Assembly: GCF_030542965.1 (NCBI RefSeq)
Contig: NZ_JAUAOA010000001.1
Coordinates: 248,001-312,000 of the forward strand
Length of the DNA: 64,000 nt
Source of the DNA: Azotosporobacter soli
Lineage (GTDB): Bacteria; Bacillota; Negativicutes; SG130
Direction: 5' to 3'
The notes beneath the pieces are model-generated. The model ran no database searches, was not told the DNA's origin, and worked only from the letters and a program-made list of their open reading frames with translations. A program made the translations under genes and the position numbers. Below are positions 1 through 7,392 of this stretch, piece by piece. How positions within the stretch are numbered: position 1 is the stretch's first letter; each line of letters begins with the position of its first letter.

Positions 1-915
1 CAGTGCGATGTCTTTGGGGCGCGCGATATGCTGCAAAGAGCGTATCACATGCTCAGCCACGGGACGCAAAGCAAACTCCGTTCTCAGAATTTCCAGCGCA
101 CCGGAATCCGCACGGGCCAGCGTAAGCAGGTCGCCGACCAAACGACTCATGCGACGGACTTCATCTTTGGCATCCGCTAGGATTTGCTGGGACAGGCCGG
201 AAATACGGCTGCCCTCCTCCTGCTCCAACACGTCCAGAGAGGCCTGGATGACGCTGAGCGGCGTGCGCAATTCGTGCGATGCGTCAGCAACGAACTGCCG
301 CTGCGCAGCGAAGGATTTGCGGATTGGTATTAACGCCCGCCCGGCGGCGACATGGCCTGCCAGAGCGGCAACCAGCAAGAAAACCAGCGACGCCGCGCTC
401 AAACTCTGCAGCAACAGACGCTGAAAGTGCGCATAAGCAGACAAATCTTTGGCCATAATAAGCTGCCCGGAAACACGCTCTTCACTATTGACCGGCACGC
501 TGGCCAACATCAGCGAAAGTTCCCGCCCATCCTCCAGGGAAAATTTCACGCTCTCGGCGCGGCCAGGCAGTTGGCTGGCCGCTCGCGCCAAAATGTCGGC
601 GCGCAGGGATGGAACGGGTTCGTTGCCGCCCAGCAATTGACCGTCCTTCGTTAGAAGATAATAAAAATTGTCGCCGCTCACGGTAACAAGCGGGGAACGT
701 TTGCCCTTAGCCTCCGAACGCGAATGCTCGGCCTTTTCCAACAACTCGTGATAGACAAGCAATTGACGTTTGGCGAGTTCGATAGTAGCCTGCTCCTCTT
801 CGCGTAACAGCAGCGAGGATAATCCGAAATAGAACAACAGCGCGAAGCCCAGCAATGAACAGGCGGTAAGCAGAGTATACAGCAAGGTCAGCTGGTTGCG
901 AATGCGGCTAAACAT
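1..915 (-). CDS. Sensor histidine kinase, C-terminus cut by window edge
   Basis: This is the N-terminal 305 residues of a membrane histidine kinase. I see a membrane helix at about residues 10-37, an extracytoplasmic sensor region of about 130 residues, a second helix at about 168-192, and the H-box SHELRTPL with phospho-acceptor His214. There is little room for a HAMP domain between the second helix and the H-box. The ATPase domain lies beyond base 1. The start overlaps the regulator's stop by one base (taATG), so the two are translationally coupled. It is expected to phosphorylate the adjacent OmpR-type regulator; the signal is unknown, but the operon suggests redox or metal state. Family certain, ligand not. 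Confidence 0.93.
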   Translation of the reverse strand, partial: MFSRIRNQLTLLYTLLTACSLLGFALLFYFGLSSLLLREEEQATIELAKRQLLVYHELLEKAEHSRSEAKGKRSPLVTVSGDNFYYLLTKDGQLLGGNEPVPSLRADILARAASQLPGRAESVKFSLEDGRELSLMLASVPVNSEERVSGQLIMAKDLSAYAHFQRLLLQSLSAASLVFLLVAALAGHVAAGRALIPIRKSFAAQRQFVADASHELRTPLSVIQASLDVLEQEEGSRISGLSQQILADAKDEVRRMSRLVGDLLTLARADSGALEILRTEFALRPVAEHVIRSLQHIARPKDIAL

Positions 916-1589
916 TATATCTCCACCTTGTAGCCGATGCCGCGAACGGTCTGAATCAAAGTTGCACCGCCCGGCTCATCGATTTTTTTTCGCAACAGAC
1001 GAATATAGGCATCCAGATTATTGTCGGAGACCTCGCTGCCCAGTCCCCAGATCCGGTCGAGAATCACTTCGCGCGGCAGTACCTGCCCGGAGTTTTGCAC
1101 CAGAAAATCGAGAAGTTGGAATTCGCGAGCCGTAAGCTGTACTTGCCGTCCGTTGCATTCGACAGTCCGTGCGCTCCGGTTCAAGGTCAACGGCCCCCGA
1201 CTGACGATTTCCTCCTGAAGCGGCGTTTCGCCGCGCCGGGTCAACGCCCTGATGCGAGCGAACAATTCGCTGAACTCGAAAGGCTTTACCAGATAGTCGT
1301 CTGCGCCAGCATCCAAGCCGGATACGCGGTCAGCAACGGCGTCTTTGGCCGTCAGCATCAGAATCGGTTTTTGATAACGTTGTTCGCGCAGCTGTCGGCA
1401 GAGCGCCGCCCCTTCCAGTACAGGTATCATCCAGTCCAGAATGATAACGTCATAGACAAAGTCTGAGGCCAGAGCAAGCGCCTCATCGCCCCGTATCGCC
1501 CACTTGACGCGATAGCCTTCGTGTTCCAGCATATGTTTGACCAGTTTTCCCAGCCGTTGATCATCTTCCACGAGCAGTATCTGCATCAT
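915..1589 (-). CDS. OmpR/PhoB-family response regulator
   Basis: A 224-residue two-component regulator. The receiver domain (1-120) has acidic D9/D10, phospho-acceptor D52 in ILDWMIP, T80 and K102 in YLVKPFEF. The C-terminal part (about 128-222) is a winged helix ending in the usual RGIGYKVE motif. It lies between the ferric-reductase-like gene, whose 3' end it overlaps by about 29 bases, and the histidine kinase, so regulator and redox genes form one transcript. Autoregulation of the operon is likely but not shown by any visible site. No odd residues were seen. Confidence 0.95.
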   Translation of the reverse strand: MMQILLVEDDQRLGKLVKHMLEHEGYRVKWAIRGDEALALASDFVYDVIILDWMIPVLEGAALCRQLREQRYQKPILMLTAKDAVADRVSGLDAGADDYLVKPFEFSELFARIRALTRRGETPLQEEIVSRGPLTLNRSARTVECNGRQVQLTAREFQLLDFLVQNSGQVLPREVILDRIWGLGSEVSDNNLDAYIRLLRKKIDEPGGATLIQTVRGIGYKVEI

Positions 1590-2151
1590 AATAGCCCCTC
1601 TTTTTCAAAGAGTATCCGATTCGGAGTAAAGTCAGGCAAGCGGTCAGACCGCCGGTAACCGCATAGAGAGCCAAAACAAATTTGTTGCCGCTGTCCGAAC
1701 CCAGCGTAAAGCCGTGATACAGGGCCAGCCAATAAGCGGGGAAAGCCAGATAGTGAGCATACCGCCACAGTTTTGCCCCGGATAGTTTTATTATAGCCGG
1801 AACAGTGGTGATTGCGATAGTCAGCAGGGCATAAAAAGCCAGAATGCCCAGCGCCAGCGGCCAGGAATAGGCATCTGACCAATACGGAATAAGAACGTCC
1901 GCCAGAGAAAAAGACACGTGTTTGTCAAACAAGAGAATCAAAGCGTGCAACAAAGTAAACAGCAGCAATGAATACAGTGATTTTTGGTGAAGTCTGGCCA
2001 AACGGGGGCGATGCTTTGCGTCGATGAGGCGCAGGCTCTGCAAAAGACCGCTGGCAGTAACCGTAAACAGCAGCAAATATGCAGTCAGTCCAGCTGCCCG
2101 GGCAATGTGCCAGGTGGAAAAGGCAGCCGCAACGTCAGATAACGTTAGCAT
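1561..2151 (-). CDS. Ferric-reductase-like transmembrane protein
   Basis: A 196-residue integral membrane protein with about six hydrophobic helices. Paired histidines in helices (LLHALILL, the YAHYLAFPAYWLALYHG region) are placed as expected for haem ligands of the ferric reductase-like/MsrQ/NOX transmembrane family. It overlaps the 3' end of apbE upstream and the response-regulator start downstream. Next to a flavin transferase, the natural reading is a cytochrome-b-type electron conduit across the inner membrane, handing electrons to a flavinylated or extracytoplasmic acceptor. No FAD/NAD-binding domain is attached, so the electron donor must be another protein. Family call is fairly firm; substrate is inference. 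Confidence 0.8.
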   Translation of the reverse strand: MLTLSDVAAAFSTWHIARAAGLTAYLLLFTVTASGLLQSLRLIDAKHRPRLARLHQKSLYSLLLFTLLHALILLFDKHVSFSLADVLIPYWSDAYSWPLALGILAFYALLTIAITTVPAIIKLSGAKLWRYAHYLAFPAYWLALYHGFTLGSDSGNKFVLALYAVTGGLTACLTLLRIGYSLKKRGYYDADTARGR

Positions 2152-3100
2152 TCGATTGCACCTCCCATTCCGAACAATACCAGTGTAAGTTATCGCTGCT
2201 GATTACGCGCCCGTCGCTGCGAACCGCGATAAAAGCGAGCGTAGGCTTTTTTCGCTGCAACCAGGCGAAACCCGTTTGCGATCCCAGAATCAGCAAACAC
2301 TTGGCATACTGTTCCGCGCTGATAAGATCGCGGGCTAAAACCGTCACCTGCAGCAAATCCGAATCTGCCGGGCCCTGGCTGCGCGGATCGATGATATGAT
2401 GTTGGTCTTTGTTTGTCCGCGTTCGCCAACGTCGCTTGACGATGCTGCTGGTGGCGATCGCGGTCGTTCCCTCGCACCACAATGCAGCAATATCGCTGCC
2501 GGAGCTGCCGGGCGAGGCCACGCCGACTCCCCAAAGTGTATGCTGCGGATGTCGCCCCCATAAAACGACGTCACCTCCGGCGTCGATCAAGCCGCTGCTT
2601 ACCCCTTCCAGTTGAAGTCGGTCACAATTCTGCTGGGCAATCCAGCCTTTGGCGATGCCGCCAAGATCGAGGGAAACGCCCGGCGTTAAACGAACCTGCG
2701 AGTTTTTTTCCTCCAGTTCCAGATAGACGGACAACGGGCAGTCGGCAGTCGGCGCTACGGCAACGCGTGCGCTGCGAAACGTCCCCCAGTCCGGCGGCGC
2801 GTTCAAATGCTCAAAACTTCGATCATAACCAATTTGCTGCATCATCTCGCCCAGAAACGGATGAAACAAGCCGTCCGTTTCCTCATACGCATCGATGGCA
2901 GCCTGCAACAATTGAAATGTCAATTCAGAAACCGTAAGCCACTGGCCACTGTGCCGGTTAATGCGCGAAATTTCACTCTCTGCTTCAAAACGGCTGAACC
3001 TATGCTGCGCCTCTTGAATGGATATTTGAACAGCCGCTGCTTTTGTCTGCGTCAGACCGGCCAGCAGAAAATCGGTGTTCATGGCATGAAAGGTATTCAT
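2135..3100 (-). CDS. apbE: FAD:protein FMN transferase (ApbE family)
   Basis: A 321-residue ApbE-family enzyme that transfers FMN from FAD to a Thr/Ser of extracytoplasmic target proteins. Visible family blocks are an N-terminal FxAMNTDF-like start, FSRFEAESEISRIN, the SLDLGGIAKGW loop, GLIDAGGDV, and the C-terminal HHIIDPRS metal/FAD motif. No clear lipobox is present, so its membrane attachment is uncertain. It overlaps the ferric-reductase-like gene by 17 bases and follows the Pro/Thr-rich secreted protein by 15 bases. No classical FMN-binding target with a DxxTSAT-type motif is encoded nearby, so its client is elsewhere or atypical. Confidence 0.92.
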   Translation of the reverse strand: MNTFHAMNTDFLLAGLTQTKAAAVQISIQEAQHRFSRFEAESEISRINRHSGQWLTVSELTFQLLQAAIDAYEETDGLFHPFLGEMMQQIGYDRSFEHLNAPPDWGTFRSARVAVAPTADCPLSVYLELEEKNSQVRLTPGVSLDLGGIAKGWIAQQNCDRLQLEGVSSGLIDAGGDVVLWGRHPQHTLWGVGVASPGSSGSDIAALWCEGTTAIATSSIVKRRWRTRTNKDQHHIIDPRSQGPADSDLLQVTVLARDLISAEQYAKCLLILGSQTGFAWLQRKKPTLAFIAVRSDGRVISSDNLHWYCSEWEVQSNANVI

Positions 3101-3115
3101 CCTTCTTCCCTCCGC

Positions 3116-3580
3116 TTATGACGCTCTTGTCTTGGTGGTCTTAGATTTTGCAGTGACCGCAGGCGCTGTCGGCGCGGCCGGGGTGGGGTTGGGCGCGACC
3201 GGCATCAACACCGCGGCGCTGTTTGACGCTGCCGGCTGCGGTGTCGGCTGCGGTGTCGGCTGCGGTGTCGGCTGCGGTGTCGGCTCCGGCGTCGGCTGCA
3301 CTGCCGCTTGCGTCGGAGCCGCAGTCGCGGCCGCTGTTTCCGTCGGCTTCGTCGGCGGGAGAACGGCAGCCGGCATATCGCTCGCCGGAGGCGTCGCTGG
3401 CAGCCCCGGGAGTTGCTTCGCTGCCGCAGCATCAGACGTAGCCGGTATTTCCGGTTGCGGGAGTTGTGCTTTGGGGGCGGGCTTTTTATTTTGCTCCGCC
3501 TGCGTGATTCCGGCGATGCACCCGGTAAAGAAAGTGACGCTCGCCAGACCAATGACGATTGCTTTTCGCTTATTGGACAT
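3116..3580 (-). CDS. Pro/Ala/Thr-rich secreted or lipid-anchored protein
   Basis: A 154-residue protein of unknown function. It has an N-terminal signal (MSNKRKAIVIGLASVTFFTGC) with Cys21 after FFTG, a poor match to a lipobox, then an extended low-complexity region of Pro, Ala, Gln and Thr. A PTPQ four-residue unit is repeated several times at about residues 97-116, encoded by perfect 12-bp tandem repeats. The composition suggests a flexible spacer or cell-wall-crossing linker rather than an enzyme. It is the first gene of the apbE/ferric-reductase operon, so it may be a scaffold or a target of the flavin-transfer system. A GC-rich opposite-strand frame over the same repeat lacks these features. 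Confidence 0.7.
   Translation of the reverse strand: MSNKRKAIVIGLASVTFFTGCIAGITQAEQNKKPAPKAQLPQPEIPATSDAAAAKQLPGLPATPPASDMPAAVLPPTKPTETAAATAAPTQAAVQPTPEPTPQPTPQPTPQPTPQPAASNSAAVLMPVAPNPTPAAPTAPAVTAKSKTTKTRAS
3249..3296. repeat. 12-bp tandem repeat coding for PTPQ units
   Basis: About four copies of a 12-bp unit (plus strand tgcggtgtcggc and its shifts) in phase with the reading frame, giving PTPQ repeats in the minus-strand protein. Copy number is a likely site of slippage. Confidence 0.85.
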
Positions 3581-3736
3581 TTAAAATCATCCTTTCATTC
3601 TTGATTTGGTTATAATATAACGAAGCAAACTGAAAAAAAGATGAAAATAAAAAGCTAAAGCGTCCCTTTAGATTCGATCGTTATAACACGCCAAAGGCTG
3701 ACAAACGCAGCCGCCGAAGAGCGCAACAAACTGATA

Positions 3737-3775
3737 AACCGCCCCCGGCCAAAGCCGGAGGCGGTTCTTTTGTTT
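3737..3775. terminator. GC-rich intrinsic terminator hairpin
   Basis: Perfect or near-perfect stem aaccgcccccggc / gccggaggcggtt with a 3-4 base loop, followed on the plus side by cttttgttt. It lies between the MORN gene (minus) and the redox operon (minus), so it should separate those units; the U-tract is better on the plus side. Confidence 0.7.
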
Positions 3776-3794
3776 AATCAAGCAAGGCAAGCCC

Positions 3795-3915
3795 TTACTC
3801 TTGTATCTTATACTCACTGACGACTTCCCACACACCATCCTGATAGCTAATTAAGCCAGCAAATCGCAATTGATCCAAATCCTCTCTTAGGCCCGACAAT
3901 TTACTGCAGGCTAGT
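3795..3915 (-). pseudogene. Orphan C-terminal gene fragment
   Basis: About 40 codons open on the minus strand and ending at a TAA at 3797-3795, reading ...LSGLREDLDQLRFAGLISY... and ...WEVVSEYKIQE. The translation has protein-like composition and predicted helix/turn character, but there is no ATG or ribosome site, and an in-frame TAA closes it just downstream of the MORN gene's stop. It looks like the 3' remnant of a degraded or displaced gene. Family not recognised. Confidence 0.4.
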
Positions 3916-3928
3916 GCAACTTACCTTA

Positions 3929-4900
3929 TCATGGCATGCGGCGCAGGTGTCTGTAATAAACAACTTTCCCCGTGCCATCTTCGAGCGACATCAGCATATC
4001 CCCTGGCAAATGATCCACACCGGCAGCCTGAAACTTCTTTTCGATAATATTTACGCCCCATTTTTCCTGATAACCTGGAATCTGCGCATTCCTGATAAGC
4101 ATGATTCCCTCTTTGTATTCATAGGACATCGCGCCGCGCAGAACCTTATTCGATTCATCAAGGTCACTGCGCGTCGTTTTCCGTTCTAACGTTGACATGA
4201 TCGAAGCCGCTTTTCCGTCGGCATAGAAGACAAAATACTGATACGGCGTCGCAGGCCACGGATCGACCTTGTTGATCCGCTTTAACGCTTCCGGCCATTG
4301 TACCAGCTCCCAATAACCGACGATTTCCTCCGGCTTGGCAAAGTGTCCGATATCGCTTTTCTGTGTGCCGTACTCCCATTGTCCCGTCCAGATCACATCC
4401 CCATTGGCCGCAGACAGCGTCCCCTGTCCATGCCGCTTGCCGTTTAGAAAATCGCCGCGGTACGTTCTGCCGTCAACGTATCGCAACGTCCCTTGCCCTT
4501 CCAATTTTCCATTTACAAAATCGCCTTCGTATGATGCACCGTTGGCCCATTGATAGCGGCCCCGCCCGTTCGGAAACGCATCACGGAATTCGCCTTCGTA
4601 CACATCCTTGTTCCCGTAGAACAGTTTTCCTTTTCCATGAGTTTTCCCTTTCAGCAACTCGCCTTCATAACGCTCTGCCACACTACCGTTCTCCTGCCAC
4701 TGAAGAACGCCCAGCCCCGTTCCGAAGCCTTCCGCGTCACGTCCGCCGGACCAGAATACCTTCGCATTTTGCTGCGGCGAATGATCCCAGATCTTCGCTC
4801 CTTCTTCACTGACCTTCCACGCACCGCAAAACGCGACGCCGGACGACATAAGCATGACGATACAAAGCAAAACCAGCAGCCTTACCTTTTTCATTGCCAT
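3929..4900 (-). CDS. Secreted MORN-repeat protein
   Basis: About 323 residues. I chose the ATG at 4900 because GGAAGGG precedes it at good distance; in-frame alternatives lie 12 bases upstream and 6 downstream. An N-terminal signal peptide (MKKVRLLVLLCIVMLMSSGVAF) is followed by about five MORN repeats of roughly 23 residues (YEGELLKGKTHGKGKLFYG, YEGEFRDAFPNGRGRYQWA, YEGDFVNGKLEGQGTLRY, and so on). The C-terminal 130 residues form an unrecognised globular domain. MORN repeats form beta-hairpin sheets used for binding or envelope architecture. It stands alone between a TetR-controlled unit and a terminator. Function unknown; export is a confident inference. Confidence 0.82.
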   Translation of the reverse strand: MAMKKVRLLVLLCIVMLMSSGVAFCGAWKVSEEGAKIWDHSPQQNAKVFWSGGRDAEGFGTGLGVLQWQENGSVAERYEGELLKGKTHGKGKLFYGNKDVYEGEFRDAFPNGRGRYQWANGASYEGDFVNGKLEGQGTLRYVDGRTYRGDFLNGKRHGQGTLSAANGDVIWTGQWEYGTQKSDIGHFAKPEEIVGYWELVQWPEALKRINKVDPWPATPYQYFVFYADGKAASIMSTLERKTTRSDLDESNKVLRGAMSYEYKEGIMLIRNAQIPGYQEKWGVNIIEKKFQAAGVDHLPGDMLMSLEDGTGKVVYYRHLRRMP

Positions 4901-5067
4901 CTTCCCTTCCATATAAATATAACTCCGCCTTCGCCATCTTCCCAAAAGCCGGAACATCCGAAGACACTGCTCCTTTCATTATATGGCACCCGCTTCTTCT
5001 TCCGATCTTTTTTTAAGTTTCTTAATGCTTCTGCCACTTATTGATCGCGCTTCATATGCAAAGCTTA

Positions 5068-5116
5068 TTGACAAGTAAACGATCGTTGACTAAAATAAGA
5101 GTGAACGACCGTTTAC
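5068..5116 (+). promoter_or_regulatory. TetR-type promoter with two palindromic operators
   Basis: TTGACA at 5068-5073 and TAAAAT at 5091-5096 with a 17-base spacer. The spacer itself is the imperfect palindrome gtaaacgatcgttgac (5075-5090). A second copy, gtgaacgaccgtttac (5101-5116), follows the -10 box, and the two copies are also inverted relative to each other. This is a typical autorepression layout for the TetR gene that starts at 5134. Confidence 0.85.
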
Positions 5117-5133
5117 TGAAGAGGAGACTTTTG

Positions 5134-5766
5134 ATGGCGGACACAAAAGAAAATATTTTGCATACCGCGCTTCGCTTGTTTGCGCGCGATGGGTACGAAG
5201 CAGTCTCGGTCAGCGCGATCGCCGGAGAACTGGGGATGACCAAAGGGGCTCTATACAAACACTATAAAAATAAGAGGGATATCTTTGACCACATTGTGGC
5301 GCGCATCTATCAGATTGACAGCGAACGAGCGAAAGAGTATGAAGTGCCGGAAGAAACCTTCGATCAGTCACCCGCGGCCTATCGCCATACGGCAGTGGAT
5401 AAAATCAGGCTTTTCATCGAAGCGCAGTTTCATTTTTTGACTGAAGACGAATTCGCGATTGATTTTCGCAAAATGTTGACGCTGGAACAATACAGAAATC
5501 CGGAGATCATGGCGCTGCATCAAAAATGCCTGGTCAGCGGGCCGCTCAGCTATATGGAGGATTTGTTCCGTGAAATGATGCAGCAAGGCCTTTGGAGCGA
5601 AAGCGATTCGAAACAGCTTGCACTTGAGTTTTATGCGCCGTTTTATTTTTTGCTGCTCCTCTCCGATACGATGCCTGACAAGAAAGAGGCCGCCAAACTG
5701 TTGGCGTCGCACATCGAACGCTTTATCGAAAAGAACTCCGCCCATGAAAAACAAGAAAACGCTTAG
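5134..5766 (+). CDS. TetR-family transcriptional regulator
   Basis: A 210-residue regulator. I chose ATG 5134 because GAGGAGA precedes it and because the N-terminal helix-turn-helix then starts correctly (ILHTALRLFARDGYEAVSVSAIAGELG, then MTKGALYKHYKNKRDIF). Longer in-frame starts would put the operators inside the coding sequence. The C-terminal ligand domain (about 60-210) is divergent, as usual. Two operator palindromes lie immediately upstream, so it almost certainly represses itself and the methyltransferase that follows 19 bases later. The inducer is not deducible. Confidence 0.92.
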   Translation: MADTKENILHTALRLFARDGYEAVSVSAIAGELGMTKGALYKHYKNKRDIFDHIVARIYQIDSERAKEYEVPEETFDQSPAAYRHTAVDKIRLFIEAQFHFLTEDEFAIDFRKMLTLEQYRNPEIMALHQKCLVSGPLSYMEDLFREMMQQGLWSESDSKQLALEFYAPFYFLLLLSDTMPDKKEAAKLLASHIERFIEKNSAHEKQENA

Positions 5767-5785
5767 ACGCTAAGGAGGATGAACC

Positions 5786-6553
5786 ATGGAAGAAATGCAA
5801 AGCAACGGATTTGATTTCACACTGATCAATGAATTCTTCGCCGAACTTGAACGGCAGGGGCCCGGCAGCGCCGAAGAAACCATCCGGGCCTTACGTTTTG
5901 TCGGTACGCTTGCAAGCGACGCAAAGATTGCCGACCTCGGCTGCGGCACCGGCTTTCAGACGATGGTGCTGGCGCAAAATACCGCCGCCAGCATCACCGC
6001 GCTCGACCTTTACGCAGGCTCGATTGATAAACTCAATGCAACAGCCGCAACACGCGGTCTGCAGGACCGAGTGAAAGGCATCGTCGGCTCTATGGATGCT
6101 TTGCCGTTTCAAAAAGAAGAGTTCGATCTTATCTGGTCTGAGGGCGCGATCGGCAGTATCGGTTTTGCAAAAGGTTTGCAGCACTGGCACGGCTTTCTCA
6201 AGAAAAACGGCTATATCGCAGTAACCTATGAATCCTGGTTTACCAATGAACGCCCCGCCGAAATCGAGCAGTGGTGGCTGGACGCCGTTCCTGAAATCGC
6301 CACGATCGCAGATAATATCGCGATCCTGCAAAAGACCGGCTATGTCCCGGTCGCCGCCTTCACGCTGCCGGAAAGTTGTTGGCTCGACAATTACTTCCTG
6401 CCGCAAAAAGCAAGACACGCAGACTTCCTGCAAACCCATGCCGGGAATAAGGCCGCCGAAGATCTGGTCGCCTTCATGCGACGCGAAGCAGAGCTATACT
6501 TACAATATAAGCAGTATTACGGCTATGTGTTCTATATCGGGAAGAAAATCTGA
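5786..6553 (+). CDS. Class I SAM-dependent methyltransferase
   Basis: A 255-residue soluble methyltransferase. Motif I is IADLGCGTGF (about 48-57), followed by the acidic strand-2 end (ALDLYAGS) and motif II-like FDLIWSEGAIGSIGF. The C-terminal half is specific and rich in aromatic residues. AAGGAGGA precedes the start. It sits directly after the TetR gene in the same operon, as seen for regulators paired with detoxification or small-molecule methyltransferases. The substrate cannot be named; the UbiE/Methyltransf_11-type fold suggests a small molecule. Confidence 0.85.
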   Translation: MEEMQSNGFDFTLINEFFAELERQGPGSAEETIRALRFVGTLASDAKIADLGCGTGFQTMVLAQNTAASITALDLYAGSIDKLNATAATRGLQDRVKGIVGSMDALPFQKEEFDLIWSEGAIGSIGFAKGLQHWHGFLKKNGYIAVTYESWFTNERPAEIEQWWLDAVPEIATIADNIAILQKTGYVPVAAFTLPESCWLDNYFLPQKARHADFLQTHAGNKAAEDLVAFMRREAELYLQYKQYYGYVFYIGKKI

Positions 6554-6604
6554 TTTTTTCTTTCGCCGCTGCATTGGGAACTTTCTTTGCTTCACAAATA
6601 ATAC

Positions 6605-6702
6605 AAAATGAGGTAAACGGATTCACATTCGCTTACCTCATTTTTATTATTTGCTGCCTTTCCTTTTCATAGACCAAAGCGGAGAGAACTGTCCCCGCGC
6701 TT
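6605..6702. repeat. Dispersed ~100-bp intergenic repeat, copy 1 (contains terminator)
   Basis: Nearly identical to 19332-19433. It starts with the hairpin aatgaggtaa / ttacctcatt followed by tttttatt, which would terminate the methyltransferase transcript, and ends in a conserved gagaactgtccccgcgcttc block. The two copies differ by scattered substitutions only. Confidence 0.85.
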
Positions 6703-6851
6703 CTTCTTAACAAGTCAATTTTCAAAACAACTCAAAGCCTTACGTATTTAAAATCATCAGCAATGCGAAAAACAACAAACCTGGAAGGGTTTTCCATTAT
6801 TTCACAGAAGTAGATGAATAAAGATCATAATATAAGGGAGGTATATACCAA

Positions 6852-7280
6852 ATGAGAATTCACTTATTCAAAGGAACCCTACCCATCTTATTGGCGACAT
6901 TGTTCATTGGGGCCCTGATCATTTACCCCGCGCCAGTTTACGCCGCATCCCAGACAGTGCAATCTACCAATTGTCCAATGATGGATAAGGACAAAATGAT
7001 GTCTATGATGAAAGATATGATGCAGTCACCCGAAATGAAACCTATGATGATGTCCATGATGAAGGATATGATGCAGTCACCTGAAATGAAACCTATGATG
7101 ATGTCCATGATGAAAGATATGATGCAGTCACCTGAAATGAAAAACATGATGATGTCTATGATGAAAGATATGATGGACAAACAACATCCGACTGATTCAT
7201 CCCAACAACCGGTCGACCATAGTAAACATCAGCAACAGCAACAAGAACAACAAGCGGTCGATCATAGCAAACATCAATAG
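6852..7280 (+). CDS. Secreted methionine-rich copper-binding-type protein
   Basis: A 142-residue exported protein with a Sec signal peptide (cleavage probably after PVYAA, about residue 32). The mature part is dominated by four MMSMMKDMM units, three of them inside near-perfect 17-residue (51-bp) tandem repeats with QSPEMK linkers, then a His/Gln tail with two VDHSKHQ units. Met-rich MxxM arrays and His motifs bind Cu(I)/Cu(II). It converges on the multicopper oxidase across a shared terminator, supporting a periplasmic copper-buffering role. A good GGGAGG site precedes the ATG. Exact family unknown; the metal specificity is inference. Confidence 0.8.
   Translation: MRIHLFKGTLPILLATLFIGALIIYPAPVYAASQTVQSTNCPMMDKDKMMSMMKDMMQSPEMKPMMMSMMKDMMQSPEMKPMMMSMMKDMMQSPEMKNMMMSMMKDMMDKQHPTDSSQQPVDHSKHQQQQQEQQAVDHSKHQ
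7003..7173 (+). repeat. 51-bp coding tandem repeats (Met-rich units)
   Basis: About three and a third copies of a 51-bp unit encoding SMMKDMMQSPEMKPMMM, 90% or more identical at the DNA level. In-frame expansion or contraction is possible. Confidence 0.85.
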
Positions 7281-7296
7281 AATGTGTCCGATATAG

Positions 7297-7335
7297 CAGC
7301 AGAACCTTCTTGCATTAGAAGGTTCTGCTGTTTAT
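7297..7335. terminator. Bidirectional terminator between copper genes
   Basis: Perfect 14-bp stem cagcagaaccttct / agaaggttctgctg with a 6-base loop and T-rich flank (tttatttcc). It lies between the convergent Met-rich and multicopper oxidase genes. Confidence 0.88.
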
Positions 7336-7392
7336 TTCCCTATAGTCAATCTAACTTGCGGCTTTTTGTTTGTTAAGTAAAGCAAGTATGGC

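Noticed and set aside
3132-3584. Plus-strand GVGC-repeat protein
   Set aside because: Opposite strand of the PTPQ repeats; the minus-strand reading has a signal peptide, ribosome site and operon context.
6938-7180. Minus-strand hydrophobic repeat protein
   Set aside because: Antisense of the Met-rich repeats (cat/atg complement); no ribosome site.
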